This document shows positions 11,699 to 24,915 of a stretch of 64,000 nt of DNA, piece after piece; position 1 is the stretch's first letter, and every line of letters starts with the position of its first letter. The stretch covers positions 42,895,820 through 42,959,819 of the forward strand of contig OZ024724.1 of assembly GCA_964016875.1 (NCBI GenBank), in the 5' to 3' direction. Under the pieces are notes generated by a model. That model was given only the letters and a program-made list of their open reading frames with translations. It was not told where the DNA came from and did not search any database. Source of the DNA: Fallopia convolvulus (taxonomy: Eukaryota > Streptophyta > Magnoliopsida > Caryophyllales > Polygonaceae). A program made the translations under genes and the position numbers.

Positions 11699-11987
11699 GA
11701 GTTTGGTTCAAATGAAACAAACTCTTATCCTAAAACGTGAAACGAATGCACTTTTCCTAGTTAGTAGTGCACTTTTCATACAAAAGTGCATTGAAAAATA
11801 TAAAAAGTGCACTACGAAAATGTGCACTACAAAAAGTATGAAAAGTGCACGAAAAAGTATGAAAAGTGAAAATGCGAAAAAATGCACTCTGAAGTAGAAA
11901 AAGTGCACTACTAATTATAAAAAGTGCATTCGTTTCAGGATAAGAGTTCGTTTCAGGATAAGAGTTTGTTTCATTTGAACCAAACTC
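11699..11987. mobile_element. MITE with perfect 33-bp TIRs and 10-bp target duplication
   Basis: The 289-bp element starts gagtttggttcaaatgaaac and ends with its exact inverse; 33 bases match perfectly. It is flanked on both sides by ttctattgcc (11689-11698 and 11988-11997). The interior is filled with aaagtgcac motifs in both orientations. A 9-10 bp duplication points to the Mutator (MULE) superfamily. It encodes no protein. Confidence 0.88.
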
Positions 11988-11997
11988 TTCTATTGCC

Positions 11998-13180
11998 TTA
12001 TGAAATTTCTAATTTTATCCACTCACCTTACTTAATAATTTTTTTATCAATTTTATATGATACTGGATAGCTTTTCTATCTATAAGTATATTTTTAATAT
12101 TGAGTTTCTATCCATAAATATGATAAATATAAAATAGTAACATCATACCCCAACTATCCTTTTTTACTTCAAAATCCCATAATAAATTAATTTAATATCT
12201 CTAAATGAAATAGATAACTTTTATATCTATAAGTATAAAATATGGACCATTTTTAATTTACGGGTTTTCAATATTAAATTTTCAGGTTCTTTTATATTAA
12301 ATTTTTATTTAAAATTATACTATCATTTTTAATTAATATGAACCATAATATTAATCATGTATTTATATATTAATTTTGAATTATTATATTATTTTTTTGT
12401 TTATAAGTTGTCAATGTTTTTAATGAATATTGACCATATTTTTCATATTAATTTCAAAATTTTCACTATTAATTGTCTATGCTTAAGAATGATAACTTTT
12501 AAAATTTTCATCCATAAATATGTCGGGTTTTATATATTAATGTTCTATCTATAAATATGATAGTTAAACACAATATTATCATTAAATTTTAATTTCAAGT
12601 ACCATAGTTTTAGCTACGAAATTGTCTATATTAATAACACAATAGAGACCATGTGTTTAATTCTAGAATTTATATTAACTTTTAGATTTTCTTAGAATAA
12701 TTTTTTCATTCACAAATATGACAACTTTTAAATTTCTATCCACAAGCATGATGATTTTTATACCATTTTTATATTAATAAGTATGACAATTTTTAAGTAA
12801 TATCGGTATAGATATGTTATGTTTTACAATATATTAATTTTCTATTCATAAGTATGTTGATTTTTTATATCACGGATCCCTTAATAAAAAAAATAAAAAA
12901 TTATTGATCCCTTAATGTTAAACCAGGTAATCGGGTTAGTTCATTTTCGCTTGAGTACAAATTCATGTTATTAAAATTTATGGGTTGATTGTGTCAATTC
13001 CTTGAGGGACTTGAAAATGAACAAAAGATGTATAAATGAACACACACAAAATGACCTCATGTGATGTGATAAAGGAAAATATATGAGGAATATGATGAGA
13101 AATCCAAACACCATATCAAATTGTTATCAATAATAAGTCCAATATATTCGACCAAAGCCTTACACAGTTACACAAGATCA
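11998..13180. other. Very AT-rich intergenic DNA, no gene seen
   Basis: Long A/T runs with recurring phrases such as tataagtatga and ttatccataaatatga. Only one short low-complexity frame (12357-12554) is open. I see no TIR, LTR or coding signal. Confidence 0.5.
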
Positions 13181-13409
13181 AATAAAATAGGCGAAATTGT
13201 TTAAAATAGCCAAACCTTTTAGCCTAACGTTTTAATAGGCGAAGTTGTTGTGGTAATTAGCCTAACGTTTTAAAATTGCACAAAAAACCTAACCTTTTTA
13301 AATGGTTTCAGTTTTTAGCCTCTAATTTTGATGTGGCAAAATTCTCATAAAACTTGATGTGGCAAATAAAATAGGCGAAGTTGTTGTGGTAATTAGCCTA
13401 ACGTTTTAA

Positions 13410-13655
13410 AATTCCCATCTACAAGGAATCAAATGTCCACTATTGAAACTTTCTCACATAAACAATTACAAACTTATTACCTCATGTTCTCCAATTCCCT
13501 TTCCTCTTTCTATCTCTTCACGAGTCTGGCTTCCAATCTTAACCACTTTCCGTAAATGGTTCTAAGACAACATCAATATAGAATTCTCCATAATTCTATA
13601 TGGAAGATGAAAGTCTTAAGCAAGACTTAGGAACTTTTAGCTCTGATACCACTTC
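13410..13655 (-). repeat. Partial second internal segment (5' leader) of the LARD
   Basis: This 246-bp stretch is a copy of 21220-21465, the leader lying between primer-binding site and body of the LARD. It sits outside the left LTR, where host DNA should be. It includes a second primer-binding-site match at 13640-13651. It breaks abruptly against MULE sequence at 13410. Confidence 0.8.
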
Positions 13656-16390
13656 TGTAACACCCCCTTCCTACCCTGGAGGTATTACCGCCAGTAACCC
13701 CGATTAAGACTAAACCGAAGCTACCCAAGGCTTTAAACTGACTGAACAAACTAAAAACATTACAGCGGAATAAATACAATTGGTCTTATACAAACCTTAA
13801 TTAAAAAAGAATAAATAAATAGAACAACCTTCTAATTGAACAAAAACTTCATCAAGTCTTCCTTGAGTTCTTATTTCTGAAACTCAGCTTCACTTTGAAG
13901 TAGTTCAACCATGATCTTCACTCATTGGAAACCTTTCTTCAACTTCTGGAGCTTCAAACATCCGAATCCGCCTCTTGAGCCAACTTCCAAGAAGAACCTG
14001 ATGTGTCGTAAACCAACGGTGGACACCAGCCAACCATATAAAAGAAAAGACAAGGGACGGATTAGTCTAATGATAGACTAGCAAGCGGAGAATCTAACTT
14101 GGTTCTTATGGTTGTAACTAAACATATTGGCATCCAAAATCCGAATAGACTCGGATTATGATCCAACTGTTAGCAGTCTTATAGAGAATGAGAAGGAGAC
14201 TCGCATAATCAAGAGAGAGAACACCACCGCTTGTGGTTTCTTTAAGAAGCATAAATAATTGTTGGGAACTCATATTAATCACATAACATCTTGAAAAGTC
14301 TCCGTCGACTAATTAGATTCACTTAATCAAATTTTGATTAAGAATCATTCATAACCGGGAGTAAGAATGGTTATTGAATAGACTAACCATTCGGGTACAT
14401 TAATGTGCCTAACGCACTTATCTTTATTACTTTCAGAACTTTTCACAAACATGTTGGTAACTTTTAAGCGGCTAAAACCGCAGAGAATCCACCTGTACAT
14501 GGAGACGCCAAGATGAGAGGGATGAAATCCATGATCATTGACGAACACCTAGTACCAATTTGCACTTAGCCAGAGTGCACAAACACCTCTTCCAGCGTTG
14601 ACTGAGGTATGAGTCATGACCCGAATGTTGGGATATGATAGTAACGAGCTAAACCTCCCAACATAGACTGTGTTATAAAGAGTTTATCGGAGACTCGGCT
14701 CCTACCCCTGAAAAACTAACTTACTTCACAATAATGTCTCAGCATGAGACAACAAACAAGGCCACACATAACGGACCTAAATCCAGTTCTAACGCGAAAC
14801 TGAATAAACAACATGGTCATTGTTTCTAACAAATATAACGACCTATCATATTTTATTAATCATACAAGTTGTTCCCAACGCAAATATTAAATGGGATCCA
14901 ATTCTTCATTTAATAACAATAACGCAAGAGAGAATCGTCCACTTGCCTTATAAGGCGTGCTCGACGTCCTTAGCAATTCCAACAGTAATCTGTATCATCC
15001 TTCTGACAAATATAACCAAAGGATTTCTCAGCAACGAGCTCACAAAAACATCTCTTAGTTTTATTCTCAACACCTACAACTTTCTAATCGATAAACGATT
15101 TAATTTCCGAATATCGATATATAATAAATCCTTAGTTATCATGCTTCAAGGAGCCATCTTGGCGGAATTATAACTAATTATCCGCTTCTATTTTGAAACA
15201 ATTTTCTAAATAAAAATTGTTCATCAGCAACAATTCTAAAGGATTACCAAATTTCAGCTCAAACGGATTAACGACGAATCCCAAGTAATTATCCGAAGTC
15301 CTTTACCTGACAATCGGTATCCAAAACTTGTCTTCGCTATAACGGAAGATCCGGACGTCCGTTTCACGAGCGGTTCGAACCTGTGGAACCGTAATAACGT
15401 CAAGATTATAAAAACCATAAATTTACTTAGCAAAGCGGAGTCAAAAGACCCTTACGGTGGCTCTGTAATCAACCCACTAATTAATTTCGATCGTATATAC
15501 CTTCACTCGAGCCCATGGCTCGTTTGGCTCGATCATGACTCGATCCTCGAGTCCGAGGGTGGCTGGGCGTTGCCCGACAGCAGGCCTTGCGGTGGGTGGT
15601 GGTCGGATGGCCTGGTGGTCGCCGGCGGCGTCACTTTGGCAAGGCGAAAAGGAGACCGACGGTGATCGAATCCTTCTCCCGAGCCAACGTTCCGACCTGA
15701 TTTCGCTCTCTCCCATGAACATGGCAGCAGCTACGCTGGTGGTTCCGCCTGGTGGTTGAAGCCCAGGTGGCCAAGGAGGACGCCGGCGGTTGCCACCCAA
15801 AACAGGGGCGAGGCAGAGGAAGTGAGCGCCGGCGGTGAAGACCGAATTCTTTCTCCCTGGTGCGTCGTTCCGGCCGCTCTCTCCCTCTCTCGGCTTTTCA
15901 CTTTGAAATGGAAGAGATGATGGTTGAATAGTCAACCAAAGTGGCTACAAATTCTATCTCCCCAAGTCCTTCGGTGTTAAGTAATTACGTCCCGTGTAAT
16001 TTTCCGTCCCGAAACGGGGCTCGCGTTAAAACGGTAAAATTATGTACCTCGGATGGAAAAGCTTACTAAACGAAAAACATCCCGTAAATTATGTAGACCA
16101 ATAAAATCAATTTTCCATGATTTTATCTTGCTACTTTCAATTTTTAAGGCTTCCGTTTCGTATTTTAAATCCTTTCCGGTACATAATTAAAAAGACGGCT
16201 TATCCAATAAATATTCTTTTTCCACCGAAAAATCCTAGGATGCACACCGATCCATAAAATCATTTCTTTGTGATTTTAGGATACCACCAATAATTTTTTA
16301 GGATTTAATATCCAACGAAAATATTGGATTAAGCGTTAAAAAGATATCCGAGAAAATTCAAAAATATCCTCAAAAACCGCAGTTATTACA
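13656..16390 (-). repeat. Left LTR of the LARD (2735 bp)
   Basis: Starts TGTAACACCCCC and ends GTTATTACA, the TG...CA rule. It matches 21466-24201 almost base for base; by eye I found about four substitutions and one single-base indel. A GC-rich island at 15480-15900 opens a 152-residue minus-strand frame of proline/arginine-rich composition with no recognisable domain. Confidence 0.92.
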
Positions 16391-16409
16391 TTAGTACCCC
16401 CTTAAAAAT
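16391..16409 (-). other. Polypurine tract of the LARD
   Basis: On the minus strand this reads ATTTTTAAGGGGGTACTAA directly against the TG start of the left LTR. The position is right for plus-strand priming during reverse transcription. Confidence 0.65.
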
Positions 16410-19400
16410 GGTTTCGTCCTCGAAACCAAGGAGAACTCAGATCACAAGGAAGGATAGCACAAACATACATACACAACCACTACAAACCTATACAGAAGTT
16501 TGTTGTACCCCCTTAAAAAAAATGTATTGTTACTTTTACACCAAGCACAATCAACTATTGCTTAGTTACCAAACTCTTTCTTTACAACATTCATTGACTT
16601 TGGAAAATGACTCAGCATTTCCCGTCTAGTTTCTCAAGTTTTATCTTCACTTCCATTTTTAGAACAAAGTAGCCTAACCAAAGGTTCTTTCCACTATCTC
16701 GAAAGATTCAACATAGCGAGCATTTACGTTGTCTTGCTTTCCTCAGCGAAATACGCCTTTCAAGGCGGATACTAGAATAAAAACATCGTTCTAAACAATG
16801 AACTTAACATGCTCTCGCTTTAAAACAACACACGACTGTTGTCGCTTTTGAGCAGTTAACACCCTTGAACATGTTAGTGCGATATCAGTTGTTGTTCTCT
16901 TGGCCAAGTCTGGCCCATGAAAAACCTTGTCACCATTGTCATTCCAACACATTGACAACCAACACTTCTGGCCTTACAAAGCTTTAAAAGATTCATTTTC
17001 TTTATCGTGAAATCAAAATTCTTGGATGTGAATTCACTCAAACTCAAACTATCATTCCAACTCGTGTGGAATCCAGAATACATGTCCTCGGGAGTTTGTA
17101 TTTGTCTCTTTGCATTACTCATCACTTTGATGAAGGAAGCCAATACTAAAATTCAATTCAATCCACAAGGATTGCTATCACTTCTTTCAAAACTTTGGCA
17201 TGAACCATCCATCTCAATCAGGGATAAAAGTCCTTGGAGTTTTTATGAAGATGAAATCCTTCATACATGAACACTTCAGCTAACTTCTGTACTCTTTAAG
17301 TCATCTTAAATGCATTAGAAAGAACACTCTAGATGAGTTTCTTAACAATCTTCATATTGAATTCTTCTTCCATTAAGTCTTGAACAACTACTAACAAGAA
17401 TCCATTGTAACATCTTCCCACTTTTCTTCTGAAACAGGAAGAGACTATAACATTTGTTTGGGCTTCAATGCTCAATCAAGACTTCCAGACAAACCAAACA
17501 TATCAAAACGAACTTGGTGATATTTCGCTTCATGTCAGACCATCATTATCTCGAATCCTTATACATTTACTTGTTCCAGACTGAACTACTTAAGCAAATA
17601 ACTATGCTTCCTTTGAATTAAGCTTTCAAAGCTCATCAACAATAGGCACACATGAACAGTCTTGAAACCAATCAATCCAGGGTCTTACATAACAATTTCT
17701 GGTGTCTTACCTTCTTGATATTCTCCATTGATCTTTCATAATATTACTTTCCCATACTACTTTTCCTTGATCTGATCATCAGATTTTGAATAAAATCATA
17801 GGGTATTCACACAATCTTGTTGTCATTCAAACTGAACCTTTAGTCCTTTTCAAATTAGTTTCTTTACAAGGATTACTTAAAATCCTTACTCAATTTCCTT
17901 TTTGAGATAAAATCTCAGTATTACCTTAACCAAGAATATGAGATTTATCCAACACATGACAAGATAATAACTTATCTTATCAATCCTTTACATCCTTTTC
18001 TCAACCAAAACTCAGCTTGAGCATACTAACATTCAGAAGTAGTTATCTCTCTCAACTACTTCAAACTAAACTCTTATGCATTACTATACCAACATATTGG
18101 ACAATAATACCTTTAGTCCAATAATTTCCAACAAAATTGTCTCCATTGACAATTTTCAGTCTTTCTCATCAAAGAACTGTTTAGACTTCACTTAACATTC
18201 TGACTTGTTGAGCAACCTAACTCTTAGGATTAAAAACATATCCTCACGTGTCCACTCTCTATATCCAACAACTTATCAACTATGACTGAATATCAATACT
18301 AATTTACATATCCAAACTCCAGACCCATTGGAGTTCTGCTTAAAGTCCTCACTTTACTATCTTATCTCAAAGAGATTTAAGTTTTTCAAGACAACCTGAA
18401 AACAAATACAACTAATGGAGAAATTACTAGTACATCCTTTATTCCTGAGAAAGGATTACTACAATATCATTCCTTAGAAAGGGTCCCATCCCAAGAGTCC
18501 ATATCAACTTACCTTCAAAGACAATTCCTCTAAAAAGGCAATGACTTTCTTAGGTCATGACGTCGACCAAGATGAACTACTAGCAAACTGCTTAAAGAAT
18601 TCCAATAATCGTTGACTGAAAACAATCCCAAACTTTTAGAGAAGTACAGAGTTACTCCATGCTCTTCAGAGACCAACACAGATTTGTAAAGAATCTTACC
18701 AAATTTCTTTACTTATAATCGAACTGTTTTGGGAAGTTTGACCATACTTCTTAAATGGTATAAGATACCAAGGATATACTAACTCAAAGGAGTTTTACCA
18801 GATACTAGATATAGAAATTGCTATGATGCAAAAGAAAGCTTGCATCTTTTCATCTCAACCAACTATACTGGCAAAACTCATATAATTGCAAAACTTATAT
18901 GATTGCCAAGTCATACTAGAAACTATTCTTTAAAACACAAGGAATTATGTGATCTTATTCCACCATGTGATCAGGATGGGGAGATAAAATAAACATAATC
19001 CTTTACTGCATTCTCATAGGAATAAGACATGTAATCTTGCCTTACCATGTGATCAAGATGGAAGACAAATCACATTCTTACTCACCACCATGAAAACCGT
19101 AAAAACATTTACTCTCAAATCGTTTTAACCACTAACATTGCCTTAAAATTTCATATTTGAAATTTTCTCAGAATCAAAGATGAGTCTCAAAGGACCTAAG
19201 ACAATCCAATTTACTTATGAGTACTACATTTCCTTTCGAATGTAGTACTTCATTCCTTTCTCAAGATAAAATCTGGTGGCAGACCTCGACTTTTCTTAAT
19301 TAGACATACTGCTAGACTTTTCTATAGTCATAGCATTGAGTAATCTCTGCCTGATTTAACTTGGTCCTAACCCAACTTAAGTTCACATGTTCAATAAAAG

Positions 19401-21219
19401 AGTTGATCACAATCCACTTACTTGCAAACCTTAGGGAAAATGTGATTCCGACATCTTCATACTCATAGCAAAGATTCTTCTTCAATCATTCTCAACTTGT
19501 ATGTCTCCTTGACATACTTATTTAAAGTGGCGTATCAACGATACATTACCAAATTTCAATGCTTGAGCCCATCCACTTGTAAATCAACGACCCTTTATAA
19601 CTTAATCTTCTCGATACACGTAAAAGTGTACTGTCAAACTCTGCATCTAGTTCAAGACATTCAATCCTTGTATTTCTCTACATATAGGAAAGTTCTTTAA
19701 TTTCCAATTTCTTTTAACAGAAGAATGCACTTGGCCAAACAAGGTATTCTTGAACCTATCCCAATTAAACATTGGCAAACAAACTAAAATTCTCCATCAT
19801 TCTTTTCTTCTTACTTAACCATAAGGAGAAGACATATACCTTTTTATTAATTTAACTTCAAACCACCTTAGACATTAGGTTTGACTATTATAAAATCTTC
19901 AAAATCCTACACAACTGAAATTATTTTTCAGCGATAAGGGCTAAGCCTTATTAACCACAATATTGAATGATTCATATTTTTCTCTCAACTATTTAAAATA
20001 TCAAAGACAAATATACTAAGATCATTCCTTGATTGATCTTTTCAAAGCTGAACTTTATCATTCCATCCTTGAAGAAACATAATCCAATACCATTGGCAAA
20101 TTAAAACATCTCAATGTTGATTCCATTTCTAGTCCATTATAGACCTCAAGTCTTTTCTCATTATCCCGAGTTGGGTATCATACAACGAAACTCCAATAAC
20201 GTTGTCACGTAGGTTAGTCATCTGGATATCAACAACTCAGTGTCATCAATTAACACTTGCACTAGTAGTTAATTGAACATAAACACATTACTGATGAACC
20301 TTTACCTGTTCAATCCATTTTGACCGATCAACCTTATTCACAACAACCTTGATGATTAACCACTTGTTCACAACTTGAACTAAACCAACATTCTTCCTTT
20401 CTTTCTTACTATAATCATAAGAAATTCCCATTCCATTTAGGATTCTCAATCCTCTTAAATCAAAAGATAACAACATATATGAAAATCTGAGTTTAAACAC
20501 TATCAGGTTAAAAATTGAATTGCATTTTCCAATAGATTAACAATTCAATCGATCCAACACTTGAGCACTTCAAAGCTCTTTAACTTCCAACTGAGCAAAG
20601 AAAAGTACAGAATATCCATGATTCTATACTATAGAGTCACAAACATAGTTGTTGAAGAAAGTTTCCAAGAACAATCCTTTTCTTTTCAGGATTCTTTTAC
20701 ATCACTTCATGATCCATACTGATCTTTTTAGAATCACTCAAGACTCTTAAGGTTTTCCAAATCTCAACGTTGAGAAGTGGAGGTTCCAACTCCAAACTTC
20801 TATTGATACTCGAATTTCAAAATTCAGAAATTCCTATAAGAATATACTCGTGAAAACTTTTAATCTTATGACTTCAAAGTCAAACAAACTCACTTTGAAA
20901 TTTCCTTTTTAAAGACAACACTTGAACTTTCACATATCTTTGAGCCATGAACTTTTTAACAGGAATTCTTAACTTGAAATCTTCCATCATACGAGCTTAA
21001 AATAGGAAACCTTCAAACTAGGAAGTCTTTATGAAGTACAATACTTAACTTCAAAATCTCATAAGAATTTTCCTAATAGCAGGAAAGAAACGACGAGGGT
21101 ACACCTAATTCAGACTCTCCAGACTCAAGAGAGAATAGGAATTTATTGAGAATTTAGTCTAGAACCGGTTCAACTTCAGAAATCTTCACCTGATCTTACT
21201 ATGCATCCTTCTCGGAATC
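16410..21219 (-). other. Non-coding interior of the LARD
   Basis: About 4.8 kb, rich in short ctt/caa phrases, with stop codons in all frames. The longest frames are under 90 residues and unlike any retroelement protein. It is probably a non-coding body mobilised in trans. Confidence 0.7.
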
Positions 21220-21449
21220 AATTCCCATCTACAAGGAATCAAATGTCCACTATTGAAACTTTCTCACATAAACAATTACAAACTTATTACCTCATGTTCT
21301 CCAATTCCCTTTCCTCTTTCTATCTCTTCACGAGTCTGGCTTCCAATCTTAACCACTTTCCGTAAATGGTTCTAAGACAACATCAATATAGAATTCTCCA
21401 TAATTCTATATGGAAGATGAAAGTCTTAAGCAAGACTTAGGAACTTTTA

Positions 21450-21461
21450 GCTCTGATACCA
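21450..21461 (-). other. Primer-binding site of the LARD (initiator Met-tRNA)
   Basis: The minus strand reads TGGTATCAGAGC, four bases from the LTR boundary at 21466. This is the usual plant primer site complementary to initiator Met-tRNA. Confidence 0.8.
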
Positions 21462-21465
21462 CTTC

Positions 21466-24201
21466 TGTAACACCCCCTTCCTACCCTGGAGGTATTACCG
21501 CCAGTAACCCCGATTAAGACTAAACCGAAGCTACCCAAGGCTTTAAACTGACTGAACAAACTAAAAACATTACAGCGGAATAAATACAATTGGTCTTATA
21601 CAAACCTTAATTAAAAAAGAATAAATAAATAGAACAACCTTCTAATTGAACAAAAACTTCATCAAGTCTTCCTTGAGTTCTTATTTCTGAAACTCAGCTT
21701 CACTTTGAAGTAGTTCAACCATGATCTTCACTCATTGGAAACCTTTCTTCAACTTCTGGAGCTTCAAACATCCGAATCCGCCTCTTGAGCCAACTTCCAA
21801 GAAGAACCTGATGTGTCGTAAACCAACGGTGGACACCAGCCAACCATATAAAAGAAAAGACAAGGGACGGATTAGTCTAATGATAGACTAGCAAGCGGAG
21901 AATCTAACTTGGTTCTTATGGTTGTAACTAAACATATTGGCATCCAAAATCCGAATAGACTCGGATTATGATCCAACTGTTAGCAGTCTTATAGAGAATG
22001 AGAAGGAGACTCGCATAATCAAGAGAGAGAACACCACCGCTTGTGGTTTCTTTAAGAAGCATAAATAATTGTTGGGAACTCATATTAATCACATAACATC
22101 TTGAAAAGTCTCCGTCGACTAATTAGATTCACTTAATCAAATTTTGATTAAGAATCATTCATAACCGGGAGTAAGAATGGTTATTGAATAGACTAACCAT
22201 TCGGGTACATTAATGTGCCTAACGCACTTATCTTTATTACTTTCAGAACTTTTCACAAACATGTTGGTAACTTTTAAGCGGCTAAAACCGCAGAGAATCC
22301 ACCTGTACATGGAGACGCCAAGATGAGAGGGATGAAATCCATGATCATTGACGAACACCTAGTACCAATTTGCACTTAGCCAGAGTGCACAAACACCTCT
22401 TCCAGCGTTGACTGAGGTATGAGTCATGACCCGAATGTTGGGATATGATAGTAACGAGCTAAACCTCCCAACATAGACTGTGTTATAAAGAGTTTATCGG
22501 AGACTCGGCTCCTACCCCTGAAAAACTAACTTACTTCACAATAATGTCTCAGCATGAGACAACAAACAAGGCCACACATAACAGACCTAAATCCAGTTCT
22601 AACGCGAAACTGAATAAACAACATGGTCATTGTTTCTAACAAATATAACGACCTATCATATTTTATTAATCATACAAGTTGTTCCCAACGCAAATATTAA
22701 ATGGGATCCAATTCTTCATTTAATAACAATAACGCAAGAGAGAATCGTCCACTTGCCTTATAAGGCGTGCTCGACGTCCTTAGCAATTCCAACAGTAATC
22801 TGTATCATCCTTCTGACAAATATAACCAAAGGATTTCTCAGCAACGAGCTCACAAAAACATCTCTTAGTTTTATTCTCAACACCTACAACTTTCTAATCG
22901 ATAAACGATTTAATTTCCGAATATCGATATATAATAAATCCTTAGTTATCATGCTTCAAGGAGCCATCTTGGCGGAATTATAACTAATTATCCGCTTCTA
23001 TTTTGAAACAATTTTCTAAATAAAAATTGTTCATCAGCAACAATTCTAAAGGATTACCAAATTTCAGCTCAAACGGATTAACGACGAATCCCAAGTAATT
23101 ATCCGAAGTCCTTTACCTGACAATCGGTATCCAAAACTTGTCTTCGCTATAACGGAAGATCCGGACGTCCGTTTCACGAGCGGTTCGAACCTGTGGAACC
23201 GTAATAACGTCAAGATTACAAAAAACCATAAATTTACTTAGCAAAGCGGAGTCAAAAGACCCTTACGGTGGCTCTGTAATCAACCCACTAATTAATTTCG
23301 ATCGTATATACCTTCACTCGAGCCCATGGCTCGTTTGGCTCGATCATGACTCGATCCTCGAGTCCGAGGGTGGCTGGGCGTTGCCCGACAGCAGGCCTTG
23401 CGGTGGGTGGTGGTCGGATGGCCTGGTGGTCGCCGGCGGCGTCACTTTGGCAAGGCGAAAAGGAGACCGACGGTGATCGAATCCTTCTCCCGAGCCAACG
23501 TTCCGACCTGATTTCGCTCTCTCCCATGAACATGGCAGCAGCTACGCTGGTGGTTCCGCCTGGTGGTTGAAGCCCAGGTGGCCAAGGAGGACGCCGGCGG
23601 TTGCCACCCAAAACAGGGGCGAGGCAGAGGAAGTGAGCGCCGGCGGTGAAGACCGAATTCTTTCTCCCTGGTGCGTCGTTCCGGCCGCTCTCTCCCTCTC
23701 TCGGCTTTTCACTTTGAAATGGAAGAGATGATGGTTGAATAGTCAACCAAAGTGGCTACAAATTCTATCTCCCCAAGTCCTTCGGTGTTAAGTAATTACG
23801 TCCCGTGTAATTTTCCGTCCCGAAACGGGGCTCGCGTTAAAACGGTAAAATTATGTACCTCGGATGGAAAAGCTTACTAAACGAAAAACATCCCGTAAAT
23901 TATGTAGACCAATAAAATCAATTTTCCATGATTTTATCTTGCTACTTTCAACTTTTAAGGCTTCCGTTTCGTATTTTAAATCCTTTCCGGTACATAATTA
24001 AAAGGACGGCTTATCCAATAAATATTCTTTTTCCACCGAAAAATCCTAGGATGCACACCGATCCATAAAATCATTTCTTTGTGATTTTAGGATACCACCA
24101 ATAATTTTTTAGGATTTAATATCCAACGAAAATATTGGATTAAGCGTTAAAAAGATATCCGAGAAAATTCAAAAATATCCTCAAAAACCGCAGTTATTAC
24201 A
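21466..24201 (-). repeat. Right LTR of the LARD (2736 bp)
   Basis: Partner of 13656-16390, with the same TG...CA ends and the same GC-rich island (23290-23715). In element orientation it is the 5' LTR and is adjacent to the primer-binding site. It ends directly against MULE sequence (tcacgttttacatt). Confidence 0.92.
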
Positions 24202-24259
24202 TCACGTTTTACATTAACCAATTTTCTCCTTTTTTTGTATGATTTTAAAGATTAGCTAC

Positions 24260-24485
24260 TAAAATTCAGCATTAACATAGCAAAAATTCAGCAAATAAAG
24301 CTGAAATTCAGCATTGACAAAGCAAAATTACAACAAATAAAGCTGAAATCTAGCATCAATAGAGCAAAAAATCAGCAAATTAAGCTGAAATGCAACAAAC
24401 AAAGCAGAAATTCAGCATTACAATAGCAAAAATTCAGGATTACAAGAGCAGAAATTCAACAAATAGAGCAGAAATTCTTGATCAA
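24260..24485. repeat. Minisatellite of aaagctgaaattcagca units inside the MULE
   Basis: Around ten imperfect units of about 20 bases, varying between aataaagctgaaattcagca and aatagagcagaaattcaac. It lies in the right arm of the MULE-like element. Confidence 0.7.
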
Positions 24486-24915
24486 ACACCTTGTGCAAAT
24501 TTGAATGCTTCAATTCGTACTCAAAATTTAGTGGCAAGTGTAGAAGAAGAAGTAGAAGTAGAAGTTCGAAGGATTAGGCCCTTGCTTTTTTTTTCTTGGA
24601 CGAGTTTCTGTATTCTGAAGAAGAAATTGGAGGGTTCTAATTCCCAAGTGTAGAGAAGAAGAGTAAGGGTTTTAATTTTCTAAATTGTATTTTTAATGTA
24701 ATTTTCTCTTTAAATTGTATTTTACCTAGTCATCATAATACATGGATTGCCATGTCATCAAGTTTCATTAGAATTTTTCCACATCAAAATTAGAGGCTAA
24801 AAACTAAAACCATTTTAAAAGATTAGGGTTTTTTGTGCAATTTTGAAATGTTAGGCTAATTGCCGCAACAACCCTAAAAGGTTAGGCTATTTTAAGCAAT
24901 TTTTCCAATAAAAAA

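Larger units (their letters stand above)
13656..24201 (-). mobile_element. Large non-coding LTR retrotransposon (LARD-like), young
   Basis: Two 2.7-kb LTRs flank about 5.1 kb of internal DNA. Minus orientation is set by a primer-binding-site match to initiator Met-tRNA (TGGTATCAGAGC on the minus strand, 21450-21461) beside the right LTR and by a purine-rich tract (minus-strand TTTTTAAGGGGGTACTAA) beside the left LTR. The interior holds no frame above about 90 codons and no gag or pol trace, so it must have moved using enzymes from another element. Near-identical LTRs indicate recent insertion. A further 246 bp of leader lies left of the left LTR, so the structure is LTR-internal-LTR-partial internal. 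Confidence 0.88.
13190..24906. mobile_element. MULE-like TIR element, split by a nested LTR element
   Basis: The left end (ggcgaaattgtttaaaatag, 13190) and right end (inverse of ggaaaaattgcttaaaatag, 24906) are inverted repeats of roughly 190 bp, with diverged blocks around tagcctaacgtttt and the shared ttagcctctaattttgatgtgg. Flanks are aataaaata (13181-13189) and aataaaaaa (24907-24915), a 9-bp target duplication with one mismatch. GG-AAAATTG ends and 9-bp duplications are typical of Mutator-like elements. Without the inserted LTR element only about 0.9 kb is left, so it was a non-autonomous element with no transposase. Confidence 0.75.

Noticed and set aside
14345..15173. Frames of 67 and 117 codons repeated at 22155-22983
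   Set aside because: They repeat because they lie in the two LTRs; no domain and no start context. Duplicates in young LTRs are no evidence of selection.
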